Source: Macrotrachela quadricornifera
Lineage: Eukaryota > Rotifera > Eurotatoria > Philodinida > Philodinidae
DNA length: 64,000 bases
Direction of reading: 5' to 3'
NCBI GenBank assembly: GCA_022393335.1
Contig: JAJEKB010020534.1
Span: 239,319-303,318 of the forward strand
This document shows positions 37,664 to 51,351 of the stretch, piece by piece; position 1 is the first letter of the stretch; each line of letters opens with the position of its first letter. The notes beneath the pieces are model-generated. The model saw only the letters and a program-made list of their open reading frames with translations. It did not search any database and had not been told where the DNA came from. The position numbers were made by a program, and so were the translations under genes.

Positions 37664-38587
37664 TTAAATATATCGTATCTTTGCATGAAGAAATTCACAA
37701 TCACGATATTTTCCTTTTGAATTATTACGAAAACGACATAGACATATATATGGAGAATTATTTAAAATTGAATTGATATAAAATGTATTAATACAATGAA
37801 TAGTTACATTTAAAGATGCATATTTAATATGACAATTAATATAACCACGATATTTATTGTAACAACCATTATGACTAATGGAGATTAATTCAAAAAGACC
37901 ACCAATCCAACCACCCATTGTCACACCTTTTAATTTTCTATGAAAAATTATCGAGAGATTCATTATGAGAAAAGAATATTTCGATATTCTTCTATTATAT
38001 GTATAAGAAAAATTTTATAATATATATTCCCTTACCAATAATAATAATTGCACAATAGGAAATGTAATAAGCGACATTATTAAATTGTTGATGTTCATTT
38101 TTATCTAATCTATATACAAATAATGTTTAATCTCGAATATAAATATGAATAAGAATAATTACGGAAAAAATCTTTTATATGGTTTATTTTTCTTTGATTT
38201 TAATCGATCCAAATAAAATTGTGATGTTTTACTACGTCTATGAATTGGTGTATTTATAATTGTTTGTTGCTGTTGATGTGTATTTATTAATGAAATGCTA
38301 TTGTTAGGTAATAACTTTTGTTCATGAACTTCAGTATCGTAGGGTATTGATTGTCGATAAATGGGTTTTGTAAATAACCAATTCGTCATTTTTGAACTTT
38401 TGTTTTGTTTGATAACTGATAATGAGAGTTTTGAAGTGCGTTTATTTTGCATACGTTTAAGTAGATAAGATATGTTGTAAAGATTGCCTGAATGTACTTT
38501 TGTTGAACTAGTGGAATCAGATTCAGAGATGATATTAGTACTAGCCGTTGATAATGATGGTGGAGTTTCCGACGGATTATTAGTCAT
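37664..38587 (-). CDS. Unknown membrane protein with Cys-rich C-terminal domain
   Basis: Three exons, 38163-38587 (ATG at 38587), 38036-38109 and 37664-37926, join in phases 2 and 1 to give 253 aa. The first 140 residues are Ser/Thr/Lys-rich and look cytoplasmic and disordered, ending in a basic stretch (RLKSKKNKPYKRFF). Exons 2 and 3 together build one hydrophobic segment with AYYISYCAIIIIGVTMGGWI, which crosses the splice junction and so supports the model. The C-terminal 75 residues contain six or more cysteines (in GCYNKY, NCHIKY, HCINTF, CLCRF and DCEF) and an NVT glycosylation site, as in an extracellular disulfide domain. This suggests a type II orientation. I recognise no family. Tail-to-tail with ARPC2, 160 bp away. 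Confidence 0.62.
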
Positions 38588-41569
38588 TATTGAACAAATT
38601 AAAGTATTGTAGAATAAATTTTAAATAAGAAGAAAGTATATAGTAAATTTTTAGTTTATGATTAATTTGCGATTATTTTATTTTGACAAGCGCGAATATT
38701 AAATAATATAGTATGTAGACGAAATAATTCTAATTTATCGTTTTAGATCTTTTTAAAATAAGAAATTTTATTGAACAATAGATTTTATAATATATTAATG
38801 TACTTTAATTGTTTATATTTTTCTTTTTATTATACTCTTTAACATAAACTTATGCAGAATATAACTTTAATAAAGATATGAAATGAGTCAACGGAATATT
38901 GAATAAACTTACCATTTATTCTGAGTGTTGACATTTAGCTGATTGTTAAGAATAACAAAACGAATTATATTTTCACCTACAACATTCAACTAGAACACTT
39001 TCTGATCACATGCAAATGTCTATAATATATTGTTCGAGAAAGATTATTGAAGTAGACGAGCCTTTGATACCTGTCAAATCATCATTCGATACATATATCG
39101 TAGAAGAATTAATAGAAACGCTGATATATATATATTCCATGAATGTTTCTTAGTGACTAAAATCCCTGATTTTATCAAAGAAAACTTGCCAAAATTTGAG
39201 ATTATATTCAAGTTCAGTTGCTTATATAGAAAACAGAGAACAAAATATGAGGATTATCTAGTGGTGATAGAAAAACCAACTATTGTTTTTATATCGACTA
39301 TTTCAAACAAAATGTTTGTTAAAAGACAATAGTAGTTCGATACTTTCTTCACTAACTATATGTAGAAAAAAAGAACAACATTTTTTATTTAATGGAAACG
39401 ACTTTATTAAAAGTTCACAACAAATCAAAATAAACATGGGAAGTATCTAGAATAAAGTCCAAATATCACGTATTGACGTCATATGTGACGAAAGACAGAA
39501 GATAGATAATATCAGACGTAATTGACATATAAGAGAGGAATGTCAACAGAAAAAAATATATGACAGAAGCCAAAAAAACAAGGAAGAATCAGGCAGATCA
39601 ATGGAATAATCACTACATATATATGTATGTTATACAGTAAACACCTAATGCAAAGCCAGCAACTCCACCAAGCATAACACCAGATGTTCGAGAAGCACTT
39701 TTCATCGAACGATCACCACCATCTCGATCTCCACATGCATAATGAATGATACCTTTAGCATGTCCAATAATAGGTATATACCATCAATAAAACCACTTGT
39801 TGTTGAAAGAAATTTCTTCTGTGTTTCTCTTGCACCTTTAGAATCACCAGAAAGTGCTTGAACTAGTGATATTCCTTGTGATATTATTGGACAACATGTA
39901 AAAAAAACTCTTCTTGTGTAGCTACTGATCCATCTTCATCACCACATGCTAATTGAATAAGTGATTTAATTTGTGATAAACCCGGAATTATATTCATATT
40001 TGAATATTTCAAAATATAGAAAAATCAATAATGATAAACAAACAAAAATAAGAACTTAAGACGAAAAAAACAATCCTAATAACTAATTGAATCGAAATAT
40101 TTTGAAATTAAACGGTATTATTTTCTATCATAACTAGCATTATTTGTATGTTCAGAATGTATATAACATAATAATAAATGGGAAATATCCAGTAGTAGAG
40201 ATTAGACGATAACAAATAAAAATTCATCACGATTGGAAAAGTCCATGTGTCGAATATTGTCTTGCATTACATGCTATGAGTCATATTTATGTAACATTAT
40301 CATTAGTTAGATTTTTTATTTTGCTAAAACAGAAGCAAAAAGAATTATTTTCATAATATTCTTCTGAAATTATATACATATAACTAATAATATAAAGATC
40401 AGTTAAGACCTATTTTAATTGTTAAATAGAATTACGTTCTTTTTCTCATATATATATATAGCACATTGTATCTTCCGGCATTTTTTTTATTATCATATCG
40501 AACAGAATGAATCTTCATTTATAATCTGTTATTAGTATCTCAAAGCGATGACTATCCTTCGTACGTATTTTTAGTAACAAGATGTTTAGTTTAGATTGAA
40601 TCTTTGCTATTGCTACGTCAATTTTATATAAAATAGGTTATTGATGATTAGATGAATATTTATCATGATTTTGGGAGATCATAGAATATTTGTTGTATAT
40701 TTCTTAAATTTTTGAATATTGTTAATTATTTTAAACTCTGATAATCATATGTTTACGTGTGATTATTAAAGAAAATCATTGAAATCATAGGCGGCTATAA
40801 GACGAATTTGTATGAAAAAAAAATTAATTTTTAATTCAATTTATTCTATACCAAATGGTTATTTCAACTAAATTATAATTATAATCATTTTCTTAGTCAA
40901 CAGATTGTGATTATCAAGGTCATACATGTATTTACAAATAATAATAGATATTATTCGTATACATCTAATTGTTCATTGTGGATAAACAATATTTTTAAAA
41001 AATCTTAACAGGTTTATAAATTTATTCAATATTTGATTTATACAAAAAACAAGAAATATCTTCGTATGATTGAAGTATTTATTTATCAAAAAACATTAGT
41101 GAATTATAAGATAAATAAAAATATAAGTGTAATCAAATACTAAAGAGATTATGTTTCTGTCTATCATTTTTAACGTTGAAGTATCTAATGGATAGAAAAA
41201 GAAAAACGATGGACATGTCGAAAGGATAAAGATAGATTATATATATAATAGAATGTGGATGTCATTCATTCGCTGTCATCATTACTATCAATGAATACTG
41301 TCCTCTCTCGTTTCATTATGGTATTTAACCTTGTTTATGTCCTTGTTGTATTATAGAGCGCTTCCGTTAATATCCATCAGCTAATTGGTTATTATAGTCT
41401 AATATTATGATTCATCGTTGTATGACTGATTTTCTTTTCTTTTCTTTCGTTTTTCTTTTCAACTTAGAACGATATATATGTCTATTATTTGAAATTTAAT
41501 TTCAGACTGATTTGATATTTTTATTTTTTATCTTTTTCTTTCATTTAATTTTTTACTGAAACTACTAAA
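38588..41569. other. Intergenic, contains a pseudogene
   Basis: About 3 kb with the frameshifted pseudogene at 39613-39997. The rest is AT-rich and shows no other supported feature. Confidence 0.5.
39613..39997 (-). pseudogene. Frameshifted copy of a repeat-containing small protein
   Basis: From the ATG at 39997 the minus strand encodes MNIIPGLSQIKSLIQLACGD and on to TQEEFF. A T8 run (plus-strand A8, about 39900-39907) then breaks the frame; in the next frame it continues CCPIISQGISLVQALSGDSK...TQKKFLSTTSGFID. A second shift lies near 39775-39785. Then follows PIIGHAKGIIHYACGDRDGG and SASRTSGVMLGGVAGFALG, ending at a TAG at 39613-39615. Three repeats of a GD-x-x-G...TQ-x-x-F unit of about 40 aa are visible, and the last segment is glycine-rich and hydrophobic, like a membrane end. 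I cannot name the family. Two shifts in 380 bp argue for a dead copy rather than sequencing error. Confidence 0.65.
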
Positions 41570-41984
41570 ATGCTATTAAATAATACATTAATTCATTCAT
41601 CTTCTACTGTAAATATGATATTCAAAGAAAATATTACAACAATATTAACAACTAAAAAACCGTTATTTATTCAAGGACAAGAATTAATTCATAAGAGTTT
41701 AAATAAATTTGATCGGAGTACATTAATATGGAGTACTATTGCACTTGTGACTATTACTTGTCTTATTTTAATATATATTGGAATAAAAACTTTTGTGTAA
41801 GTAAAATAATTAAATTAAAATTTATTAATTATGAATTTTTAATACTTATTCTAGATTACGTAAAAAACGTCAAACAAGAAGATATAAACTACTTAGTAAT
41901 GCTACTACAATGGAAGAACCGCTCTTCAATGGCCATGATGATGAAGAAGATAGAGATAATGACACATTGTTCGTTCGCAAATAG
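41570..41984 (+). CDS. FAM174-like single-pass membrane protein
   Basis: Two exons, 41570-41796 and 41855-41984, joined in phase 2, give 118 aa. An in-frame TAA lies shortly upstream of the ATG. Residues 52-75 form one transmembrane helix (STLIWSTIALVTITCLILIY). The cytoplasmic tail starts with a basic cluster, LRKKRQTRRYKLLS, then an acidic end, GHDDEEDRDNDTLFVR. This basic-RRY-acidic-NTLF pattern is that of FAM174 proteins, in which the tail reads RKTRRYGVL...DDEDDDNTLF. The N-terminus lacks a clear cleavable signal peptide, which is unusual for the family, so an upstream exon may be missing. FAM174 proteins have been tied to Golgi function; this is transferred by similarity. Confidence 0.6.
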
Positions 41985-42745
41985 ATGAATGGAATAGAAC
42001 AGTCTCTTTTTCTAGTCTCTTTATTTTTCTCGTTCTTCCTTTTTTTTTTCTTCTTCTATTCTCTCTATTTCTTTATGTTAAACTCATTCTGTTGTTATAT
42101 TTCTTTTAAGTTATATGGATTATTATTGGTATTGTTGTTATTCTTTCATTTTCTTTTTGTTAATAAGTAATTGTCTTTTTTCGTTGATTTAATAAACAGA
42201 TACTTCGAATGTTAATCGGTACAGTGATAATTTAAATAACATATTTTTAACTTGTTCTTTTTTTAGGTAATATTTTTTTAAATAAATGAATGATTCTATT
42301 ATTTAAATAGTTACATAAATATTAAATATGATACAAAAAATAAGTACATTTAAAGAAAAAAAAAAAAGAATGTAAATGTACCAAAGTTTCTTTGTTTCCT
42401 ATAGAATATTATCTACATCTGTGTCATATGTATTTTTATGTTTTCTTATAAAACTTGCTTTGACATCAATTATAATAAGAACATCATATTGAAAGAAGAT
42501 ATTTTGATAGATATAACATAATTATATTAGACAACCAATGAAAAGTCAAAGATAATTTTCTAAGATAAAAAGAATATGTTTGAACGTTCTCATATGATAC
42601 GAAATGTGTTTCAAGAGATATAAGATAATCTCTGACTTACTCTAGAGAAACATATTTTTTCCATTATTTGCCTATATATTTATATAAGTTTACGCACAAT
42701 ATTTATTAATGTTTGCTCTAGATATATAACTATCTCATTTAAATA
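41985..42745. other. Spacer before the thiolase gene
   Basis: About 760 bp, AT-rich with pyrimidine tracts; no feature recognised. Confidence 0.5.
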
Positions 42746-44361
<1,616 letters not shown>

Positions 44362-45833
44362 AAATTTATTTATCAAATATATTTATGTATTTATTATAGT
44401 ATTTGTTGTCAATATTTGAAATTTTAACGTCTCTTTTTTTTGTCAAATATATTTTGAATGTTTATTGAATTTTTCAATTTTTTTAAAAAGTAAAATCAAT
44501 AAATCAAAATAAATATTTGTTAAATATTGTTATATATTATAATTGATAAAATTAATTAGTTTATTGCTTTCTATTGATATACAATATGATTATTTTTGAT
44601 AAGAAATATATCTGAATCTCTTTTGTTTTTAGTTGATTATTTCCATGATTGTCTACTAATTTTAAGCTTACGGCATTGTGCAATAAATATTTTTATATAA
44701 TTTTATCAGATATGGTTAGATTCATTTAAATTTGTTGATGAAGGTCGTTAATATCTTTTTTCTTTTTATCTTCTTTCTTTTTGAATCGACATGCTGCTTT
44801 TCTCATTAATATAGTTGAATGACTTAAGTGGTTCAATAAAAATTCTCTTGTCAGCTCAGTACACAAATTAAGCGACGTTCAATTGACATTCCTCTACTTT
44901 TTCTGATTTTTATAATAGATTAATCATGGTGTTATAGCAAAAAAATGTGTCCTGCCTTTTTTTTTTTATCTCTTTATTTGCCTAAACAATCGATATTGAT
45001 TGTAAATCAACATTCCATTACTTTTTATTATCACTTTATTCCATTCAAATCCATATTTACATTCATACTGTTAATTAAAAAAATATCTTGATAAGATTTA
45101 TTAATAATCTATGCTATATTACAATGGTGAATAGACAAAAAGTTAATAAGAGAATGAGTTTTTTGCTCAATGAGTGTATGAATACTTATTTCTAAAGAAA
45201 TAATTCATAATATCTACTATATAATGAATCATCTTGAAGGCTCTATTGTTTGCTTTTTTTTTACATACGAGTAATTATTACATAATCGGGAGCGAGAATC
45301 ATTTGTGGTTTTCATCAATTTATAACTGTATAATGGGCATAATGATTTTTGACATTTATATTTAACTCATAAAGAAAGTTCTACTAGAGGTTCATTGATC
45401 AAATAATGTCTTATAATTAAGAATATCATGATTAAACAGAGATAATCATATGCATAGATTCGATGAACTGAATTTTGGATTTTTCTATAGACAAATCTTA
45501 TATGTTAATATAGATTATTATAATAAAAATAATTGAAAAGTGTTGTTGAATATTAAATAGTTTTTATTATTATTTTTTACGTATTTCTTTTAATTAATAA
45601 AATATATTTATTAAAATCTCTATGAATTTAACAAAGTGAATAGAATAAAAGCATTAATTACATATATAATTTATTAGATTTATTGATGAGAGTGACATCT
45701 TATTTTTATGCTATTGGTTAAAATCGAATATTCCAATAGGAAAAAACTTGTGAAAAAAAAATAAATTAAACAACGTAGGAGTATGTGTAAGTCATCCGTA
45801 AAATTCTTGTATTGATCATTATCACAACTTACG
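44362..45833. other. Intergenic, nothing recognised
   Basis: About 1.5 kb of AT-rich sequence between two plus-strand genes; no ORF or repeat I can support. Confidence 0.5.
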
Positions 45834-46471
45834 ATGGCAACTAGTTATCATTCAAACTATACTGGTTCATATGCATCTTCTGATTTAGAAGAAAAAGTAA
45901 TGAAATATTGAAAATTTTTGTTATTTTGTTTTTGAAATAAAATATATTATTTATTTTTTTATTTATTTAATAGGATCCATTAACGATCAAAGGTTATAGA
46001 AAAAACTTTGAATCATGCGAGAATATTTTCGAAGTAGTCGATTGTTTGAAAAAGATATATGGAAATGTTGAGGTTTACGACTGGATTAATACGTTACAGA
46101 CTACAAATGCAATCGAACCAGCTGAAAATCTAATTCGTTATTATAATAGGATTTTTGAAAACCAGAATTCGACTAACTATAAGGACTGGAGAAACGCTAT
46201 TGAAACATTTTTTCTTCTTGAAAATATCTTTCGAAATGTTCTATTACGACCATATATACCTGCTTATCGTACGATTAACAAGGATTGTGGTCCGTATCGT
46301 TGTTATATAATTGGACCTGCCGAGGACCTATTGAAAAAGATTGGTTTCATAGATATTAGTACAAATTTACTTACTTACAGTGAAATGGACTCAGTAAAAA
46401 CGATCATATATGCACTAACCTGCAGCATACTCTGGCATTATGGCAGAATGAAGTTCAACAAATATTTTTAA
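45834..46471 (+). CDS. Standalone PUB-domain protein, SPATA2/Tamo-like
   Basis: Two exons, 45834-45896 and 45974-46471, joined in phase 0, give 186 aa. The body resembles the N-terminal PUB domain of SPATA2 and insect Tamozhennic: AENLIRYYNRIFENQ, then FLLENIFRNVLLRPYIPAYR, and TINKDCGPYRCYI, matching the SPATA2 order RLIQFYEVVE, MLETVGINLFLYPW and IKTYTGPFVYYV. In vertebrates this domain links the deubiquitinase CYLD to the LUBAC subunit HOIP. Here the protein stops right after the domain and lacks the long disordered region, PIM peptide and zinc finger of SPATA2. So it is either a minimal adaptor or a diverged paralogue. Assignment is by remembered pattern only; other PUB proteins are possible. 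Confidence 0.58.
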
Positions 46472-47436
46472 TTGTAAGAATATGCTGCGCGATAGACATA
46501 TTAATATAAATGCATAGCATTTTGTGCAATATCTAGTGCATTTTTTTCTGTGCTTTATACATATCTGAATCATGTTATTTTATGAAGATTTTTAGAAAAT
46601 TCACTTTTTTGTATTTTATTCTAGATTAATAGATAATCACTGAAATATTTTCCATTGATATACACAAGTTAGAATGTAACACAAATGAAGGTAATCGGTT
46701 TTTTTTAAACAAATATAATAATAAAGAATGCATCTTTTTTGATAATGACAACAACAGTAAATCATCTTTAAAACGTATGTGAGAAAAGTTTTTTATGAAG
46801 TCTATTGAATATTAAAATTTTTAACTTCATACTTTTTGTAAGAACAACATATTTATACTTTGCTATTCGGATTTCGAATCCGGAAATTTTTATCTTTTAA
46901 TTTTTCGTTTTTTTTTTTTGATTAATGTTATTATTTTTTCAGTTTAATTGATCATTCGAGTATTGTAACTACGTGCAAATCCATTCAACCTTCTTTTCAA
47001 GGTCCATTACTAATCCATATAATATTTTTTTTATTCGTTCATATAAAAGCAATGAAGTTTTGATATATGGATAAAAATAATAATATCAAGTTTGATTACA
47101 ATTTCAATTCCAATTCGGAAAATTAATATTTTACTGATTCAGACTTCGATGCTGTCCCTATCGAAATTGGAGTTCTCTGATTAAGAAAAAGTAGAAAGTA
47201 TGATCATGATTCACGATCATTGTCCATGATTAAATCTTTATAACTTTGATACGATCGTATTCACAAACGTTTAGTAATATTGTTTCTTTTATTTATTTTT
47301 TATACATAATATCTATCTAATCTTGATTATGAATAACTTTAACAATCACCCGAATAATAATAAAAAAATAAAAATTAGTTTGCGGAAATGAATAATATTT
47401 ACGAAAGAAAAAGAAAAAGTATGAAAAAGGTTTTTT
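46472..47436. other. Spacer between convergent genes
   Basis: About 960 bp, AT-rich. One imperfect palindrome (CGGATTTCGAATCCG) occurs near 46868; I attach no function to it. Confidence 0.5.
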
Positions 47437-48166
47437 TTAGACCAGAAGAGGTTGAATTTGTGGTTGAGCTGCCAATATACGAAGAAAATCTGCTTGTGAA
47501 ACATAACCAGTAGGATCTATAGAAGGTCCTAATTGATTCCAAATAACAGGATGTTGCATAGCTGGATTAAAATTTGGAGCTTGAGAAAATCTTTGCATAT
47601 GTTGAAGAAGTGAAAGTGCTTCAGCAGCATTTATATAACCAGGTCGAGAAACAATATTAGGAGGACTTATGTTCATAACTTGTTGCCAGCGATTTACTGG
47701 ATTTATACCTTGTTGTAATAAAATATATGCCATCATAAATTCATCGAATGTTAGAACACCTATCGAAAATAAATCACATGAAATTTTTTATTCATTATTT
47801 TCTTACCGTTACGATCAGTATCAAACATTAGAAAAATACCTATATAGATAATTATTTTTAGAAAAAAAAAAACTTCAAAATAAACATACGTTCTGCATCA
47901 TTATTAAAAGTCATCATATTTGCATTTGGATTTATTTCCAAATAACATGCCTTAAATTCAGCAATTGTCATACTATATTAAAGGAAATAAAATTTTTTTT
48001 TTGTATAAAATAAAAAAATTTTATTTTACCGTCCGTCTCTTCCAGCTCGTTCCATAAAAGCTTCAAAAAGCTGTTGAATAATATGTGCTGGTAATCCACT
48101 TTGTTGACTAAGAATTAATATTTCTTGATCATTTAATGATCGATCACGAGCATATGTATTACCCAT
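47437..48166 (-). CDS. EF-hand calcium sensor, NCS/recoverin-like
   Basis: Four exons, 48030-48166 (ATG at 48166), 47890-47972, 47807-47839 and 47437-47759, give 191 aa, the size of neuronal calcium sensors. The N-terminus MGNTYARD has Gly2 for N-myristoylation. The first EF hand is degenerate (MTIAEFKACYLEINPNAN). The second is canonical, DTDRNGVLTFDE, and is split by an intron. The third and fourth (ISPPNIVSRPGYINAAEA and SIDPTGYVSQADFLRIL) lack several calcium ligands, so probably only one site binds calcium. This is a membrane-associated calcium-switch design by analogy. Start codons of this gene and AP3S lie 151 bp apart, head to head. Confidence 0.75.
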
Positions 48167-48317
48167 CTTTTGTTTTAGTTTCGTCGTAAATGAATATAAA
48201 ATAAAAAAAATATATATACGTTTATGTTTTGCTTGAGTGAATATATAGTTATTTATTGTGTTTATTCTGACGTCAATCAAGGTTTTTTTTTAGATTATAT
48301 AATATGTTTATAGTATC
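48167..48317. promoter_or_regulatory. Compact divergent promoter
   Basis: Only 151 bp separate the ATG of the EF-hand gene (-) and the ATG of AP-3 sigma (+), so both promoters must overlap here or within first exons. No core motif recognised. Confidence 0.55.
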
Positions 48318-48938
48318 ATGATTAAGGCAATACTTGTTTTTAATAATTCCGCTAAGCCAAGATTAATAAAATTTTTTGAACATTATCCAGAAGAAATTCA
48401 ACAACAAATTATTCGAGAAACATATCAATTAGTATCAAAACGCGATGAAAATGTTTGTAATTTTCTTGAAGGTGGTTCATTAATTGGTGGAAATGATTAT
48501 CGTTTAATATATCGTCATTATGCAACATTATATTTTATATTTTGTGTTGATAGTTCAGAAAGTGAATTAGGTATACTTGATTTAATTCAAGTTTTTGTTG
48601 AAACACTTGATAAATGTTTTGAAGTAAATATATTTTATTTTTGTTTTTTCTAATTTATCTAATTTATATTTTTTTAGAATGTTTGTGAACTTGATTTAAT
48701 ATTTCATGTTGATAAAGTTCATTATATATTACAAGAAATATGTCTTGGTGGAATGGTTTTAGAAACAAATATGAATGAAATTGTTGCACGTTTTGATGAA
48801 CAATCGAAATTAGAAAAACAAGAAGCAGGAATATCAGCAGCACCAACAAAAGCAATGACTGCATTGAAAGAAATGAATTTACCACAGAAAATAAAAGATA
48901 TTAAATTACCTGATCTTAATCTTAATTTACGTTTTTAA
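48318..48938 (+). CDS. AP3S1: AP-3 complex sigma subunit
   Basis: Small subunit of the AP-3 adaptor, which sorts cargo from endosome/Golgi to lysosome-related organelles. Two exons, 48318-48623 and 48678-48938, joined in phase 0, give 188 aa (family about 193). The sequence is strongly conserved: MIKAILVFNNSAKPRL, then IIRETYQLVSKRDENVCNFL, then IYRHYATLYFIFCVDSSESE, and ETLDKCFENVCELDLIFHVD and GGMVLETNMNEIV. The sigma-3 C-terminal extension (KLEKQEAGISAAPTKA...) distinguishes it from AP-1 and AP-2 sigma. One gene serves for the vertebrate pair AP3S1/AP3S2. It converges on the divergent eIF1A gene, 189 bp apart. Confidence 0.96.
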
Positions 48939-49127
48939 TTATCTTATCTTTTATTTGTTGTTTCGTATTTAATGTGAAAATAAAAATAAATATTGATGGA
49001 TTAGTTCAAAAAAAAAATAATAATCTAGAATATTTATTGATATTCAAGAATGATTTTGCTGACATAATTGTTCATGTTACGAAAAAAATCCAAGAAATAT
49101 TCATTCATTTATATATATATGCCTATA

Positions 49128-49856
49128 TTAGACATATACGAAATCATCATTCGTTTCGGAGTCAGATTCTGATATTACATCTTTCCCATTGTGTTTTGTA
49201 CTTTGTAATAAATTGCGTGCATTTAAATTTCCAGACATTTTAGGCAATTGATTAGATTTATAAAAAGTGTAACTATCTTCATCATCATTCTCGGATTCAC
49301 TTTCTGAGAGATTGCCATTATCATCTTTTTGATTTCCTGCCTTACATGATAAGCTTTGTACGTTATTAGTTCTTTTATCATTAAAATCTTCAATAAAAGT
49401 AACATCATCTTCTACGTTCCAACATCCTATGTCTATAACATGAATATCTGGAATTTCTTGCATACGAATCAATTTACGAGCTTCACTAGCTATAGAAAAA
49501 AATTAAATCAAAAAAAACATAATATTCTTGATTAGATATTTATCAACTGATTTCTTACCGTAATATTTCGTAATAACATCAGCTTTATCATCTTGATAAT
49601 TTCTTAATCCAATAAGAATAATATCTCCTTCTTGTATCCAAACTTTTTTACGTAATTTACCACGAATACGACATATTCGAGTTTTTCCACCTATATTATC
49701 GAAACAAAATGCTTCGATATGACCATTACCTAAAATACGTGTTACTTGAGCATAAGATTGTCCATCTTCTTTAAGCATTAATTCACGTTTAACATCATCA
49801 GTTTCACCTTTACTACGATGATATTTTTTACCACCTTTACCTTTATTTTTTGGCAT
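49128..49856 (-). CDS. Divergent eIF1A paralogue with long C-terminal tail
   Basis: Two exons, 49559-49856 and 49128-49489, joined in phase 1, give 219 aa. The first 99 residues are eIF1A-like: [18 protein letters not shown], then [20 protein letters not shown], and [20 protein letters not shown] (the OB fold that binds the ribosomal A site). Compared with the second copy at 60430-61018 the intron sits at the same codon and phase, so the two are duplicates. Differences include [11 protein letters not shown] for [11 protein letters not shown] and a tail of about 120 residues against 75. The tail is acidic and Ser-rich but lacks the DDDDD end of the other copy and ends DDFVYV. eIF1A uses its acidic tail to contact eIF5B, so this copy may have a changed role. 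Expressed protein or decaying duplicate cannot be told; the frame is intact. Confidence 0.82.
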
Positions 49857-50222
49857 TTTTATTTTTGTAACTTTTCAATATTATAATAAAACACTGAACT
49901 ATTTATAATGTAATACTGAAATGAAATTTCATAACGTGTGGCAAAAGAACAATATAAAAAATGATGCAAGATTTCGTAATTTACCATGTGCGAATTTAAT
50001 AAGTAAAAAGGATATAAGAAAAAAACAAAATATCAAGGCAGTAAAGTCAAATTAAGTAAGAGTATTGTATGCCATTCTCAATACACGCTTTAAAATACAT
50101 GTTGTCACAACTTTTATCAGGGTTATATACTACAATTATAATAGTAAACTTTCAATAAAATCTGTTTCGTTAGGATATGTGTTGGTTGTATTAGATTATA
50201 AAGGATCGAGCACTGAAATGTT

Positions 50223-50741
50223 CTACTTTATTATTATATAGTATGTTGTATTAAAAAAACAATATATACTATGACAGGCATTGTGAAAATCTCTAACATT
50301 TCTAAAGGACCGTTTATTCTATACTTGCACTATTTCTTTTCAAAACAGACAAAGTTCTGAGCTACGTAATGTCGACATTTCAAAAACGAGATTGGTTTTT
50401 AATAGAAGACTCATTCAATTTTTCCTATCTCATCTTTTTTATTAACTAACATGATCTGTTTAAACAAACAAAATACAATGCAAGATGCAGCATGAAAAGC
50501 TTTACAATTTACAAAGACCAATTATAAAAAGATGAGATAGGAAAAATTGAATGCGTCTTTTATTAAAAAACAATCTCATTTTCACAACGTCGAAATTTGG
50601 TAGCTCAGAATTTTATCCATTTTAAAAACAAAAACTGCAAATATAGAATAAGCGATTCTTTAGAAATAGTAGAGCTTTTCACGTTGCATCTCCTGATATA
50701 TTTTGTTTTTTTTTATACAATCTATTAAGTAATAATAAAAT
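50223..50741. mobile_element. Foldback element with about 220-bp arms
   Basis: Left arm about 50223-50439 and right arm about 50526-50741 are inverted copies separated by only about 86 bp. The innermost 28 bp are a perfect inverted match (50412-50439 against 50526-50553, containing TTTTTCCTATCTCATCTTTT). Identity drops outward but shared blocks such as TTCTGAGCTAC and TTTCTAAAG persist to the ends. No coding sequence. Target duplication not identified. Confidence 0.82.
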
Positions 50742-51102
50742 GAAATACAAAACGTATTCCATATTTTTTTTAATGTCATACCCATTATGACCTAAATACA
50801 TACTATCAGCTAATTTTCAACAAAAGTAGTTCTTATCGAAATTTTATTATTATGATACTAAATGATGTATAATTAAATACCATAGATAAATAGACCATTC
50901 TTTTTTCTTGAAGACTGTACAGAAAGAAGTTTTCTTTAATTTTACAATACAGTACTAAAGTGTCACTCTCATTACTTTTGGAATGTCATAAGTAGAAGTA
51001 GATTGGACTGAAATAAGAAAAGAAACTAATAGGAATGATCGTGTCAGTAAATAATAATATAAACATAAATACACTTGTAACAATTTAATTGAAAATACGT
51101 CT

Positions 51103-51351
51103 AAATCAGATTTGACGACCATTCAAATTGATAATGAAGAAATTGGTTATCATTTTAAAACTGGCTTGTTCAGAAGAGTTAAAACATTTTTATCGATAAT
51201 TGAAAAGACATTACATTTTATTGATGCATGTAAACTTTACGTGTGTGTATCAGCAATTGGCTGCACTTACAAGTGTGAAAACAAATGTGCTATAAAACAA
51301 TGCTGGTGCAAACATGAGAATTTTTTTTATTTGACAAAATGTTATTCAAAA
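51103..51351 (+). mobile_element. Possible transposon-derived Cys-rich fragment
   Basis: An open frame without a clear ATG reads SKSDLTTIQIDNEEIGYHF and on to ACKLYVCVSAIGCTYKCENK followed by CAIKQCWCKHENFFYLTKCY. The spacing of cysteines resembles the Cys-rich tail found at the end of some transposon integrases. The upstream frame stays open for some codons. Alternatively it is a chance frame. No catalytic domain is visible nearby. Confidence 0.3.

Noticed and set aside
46855..46895. Palindrome-like CGGATTTCGAATCCG that recalls a tRNA T-arm
   Set aside because: No acceptor stem, D-arm or anticodon arm could be built around it.
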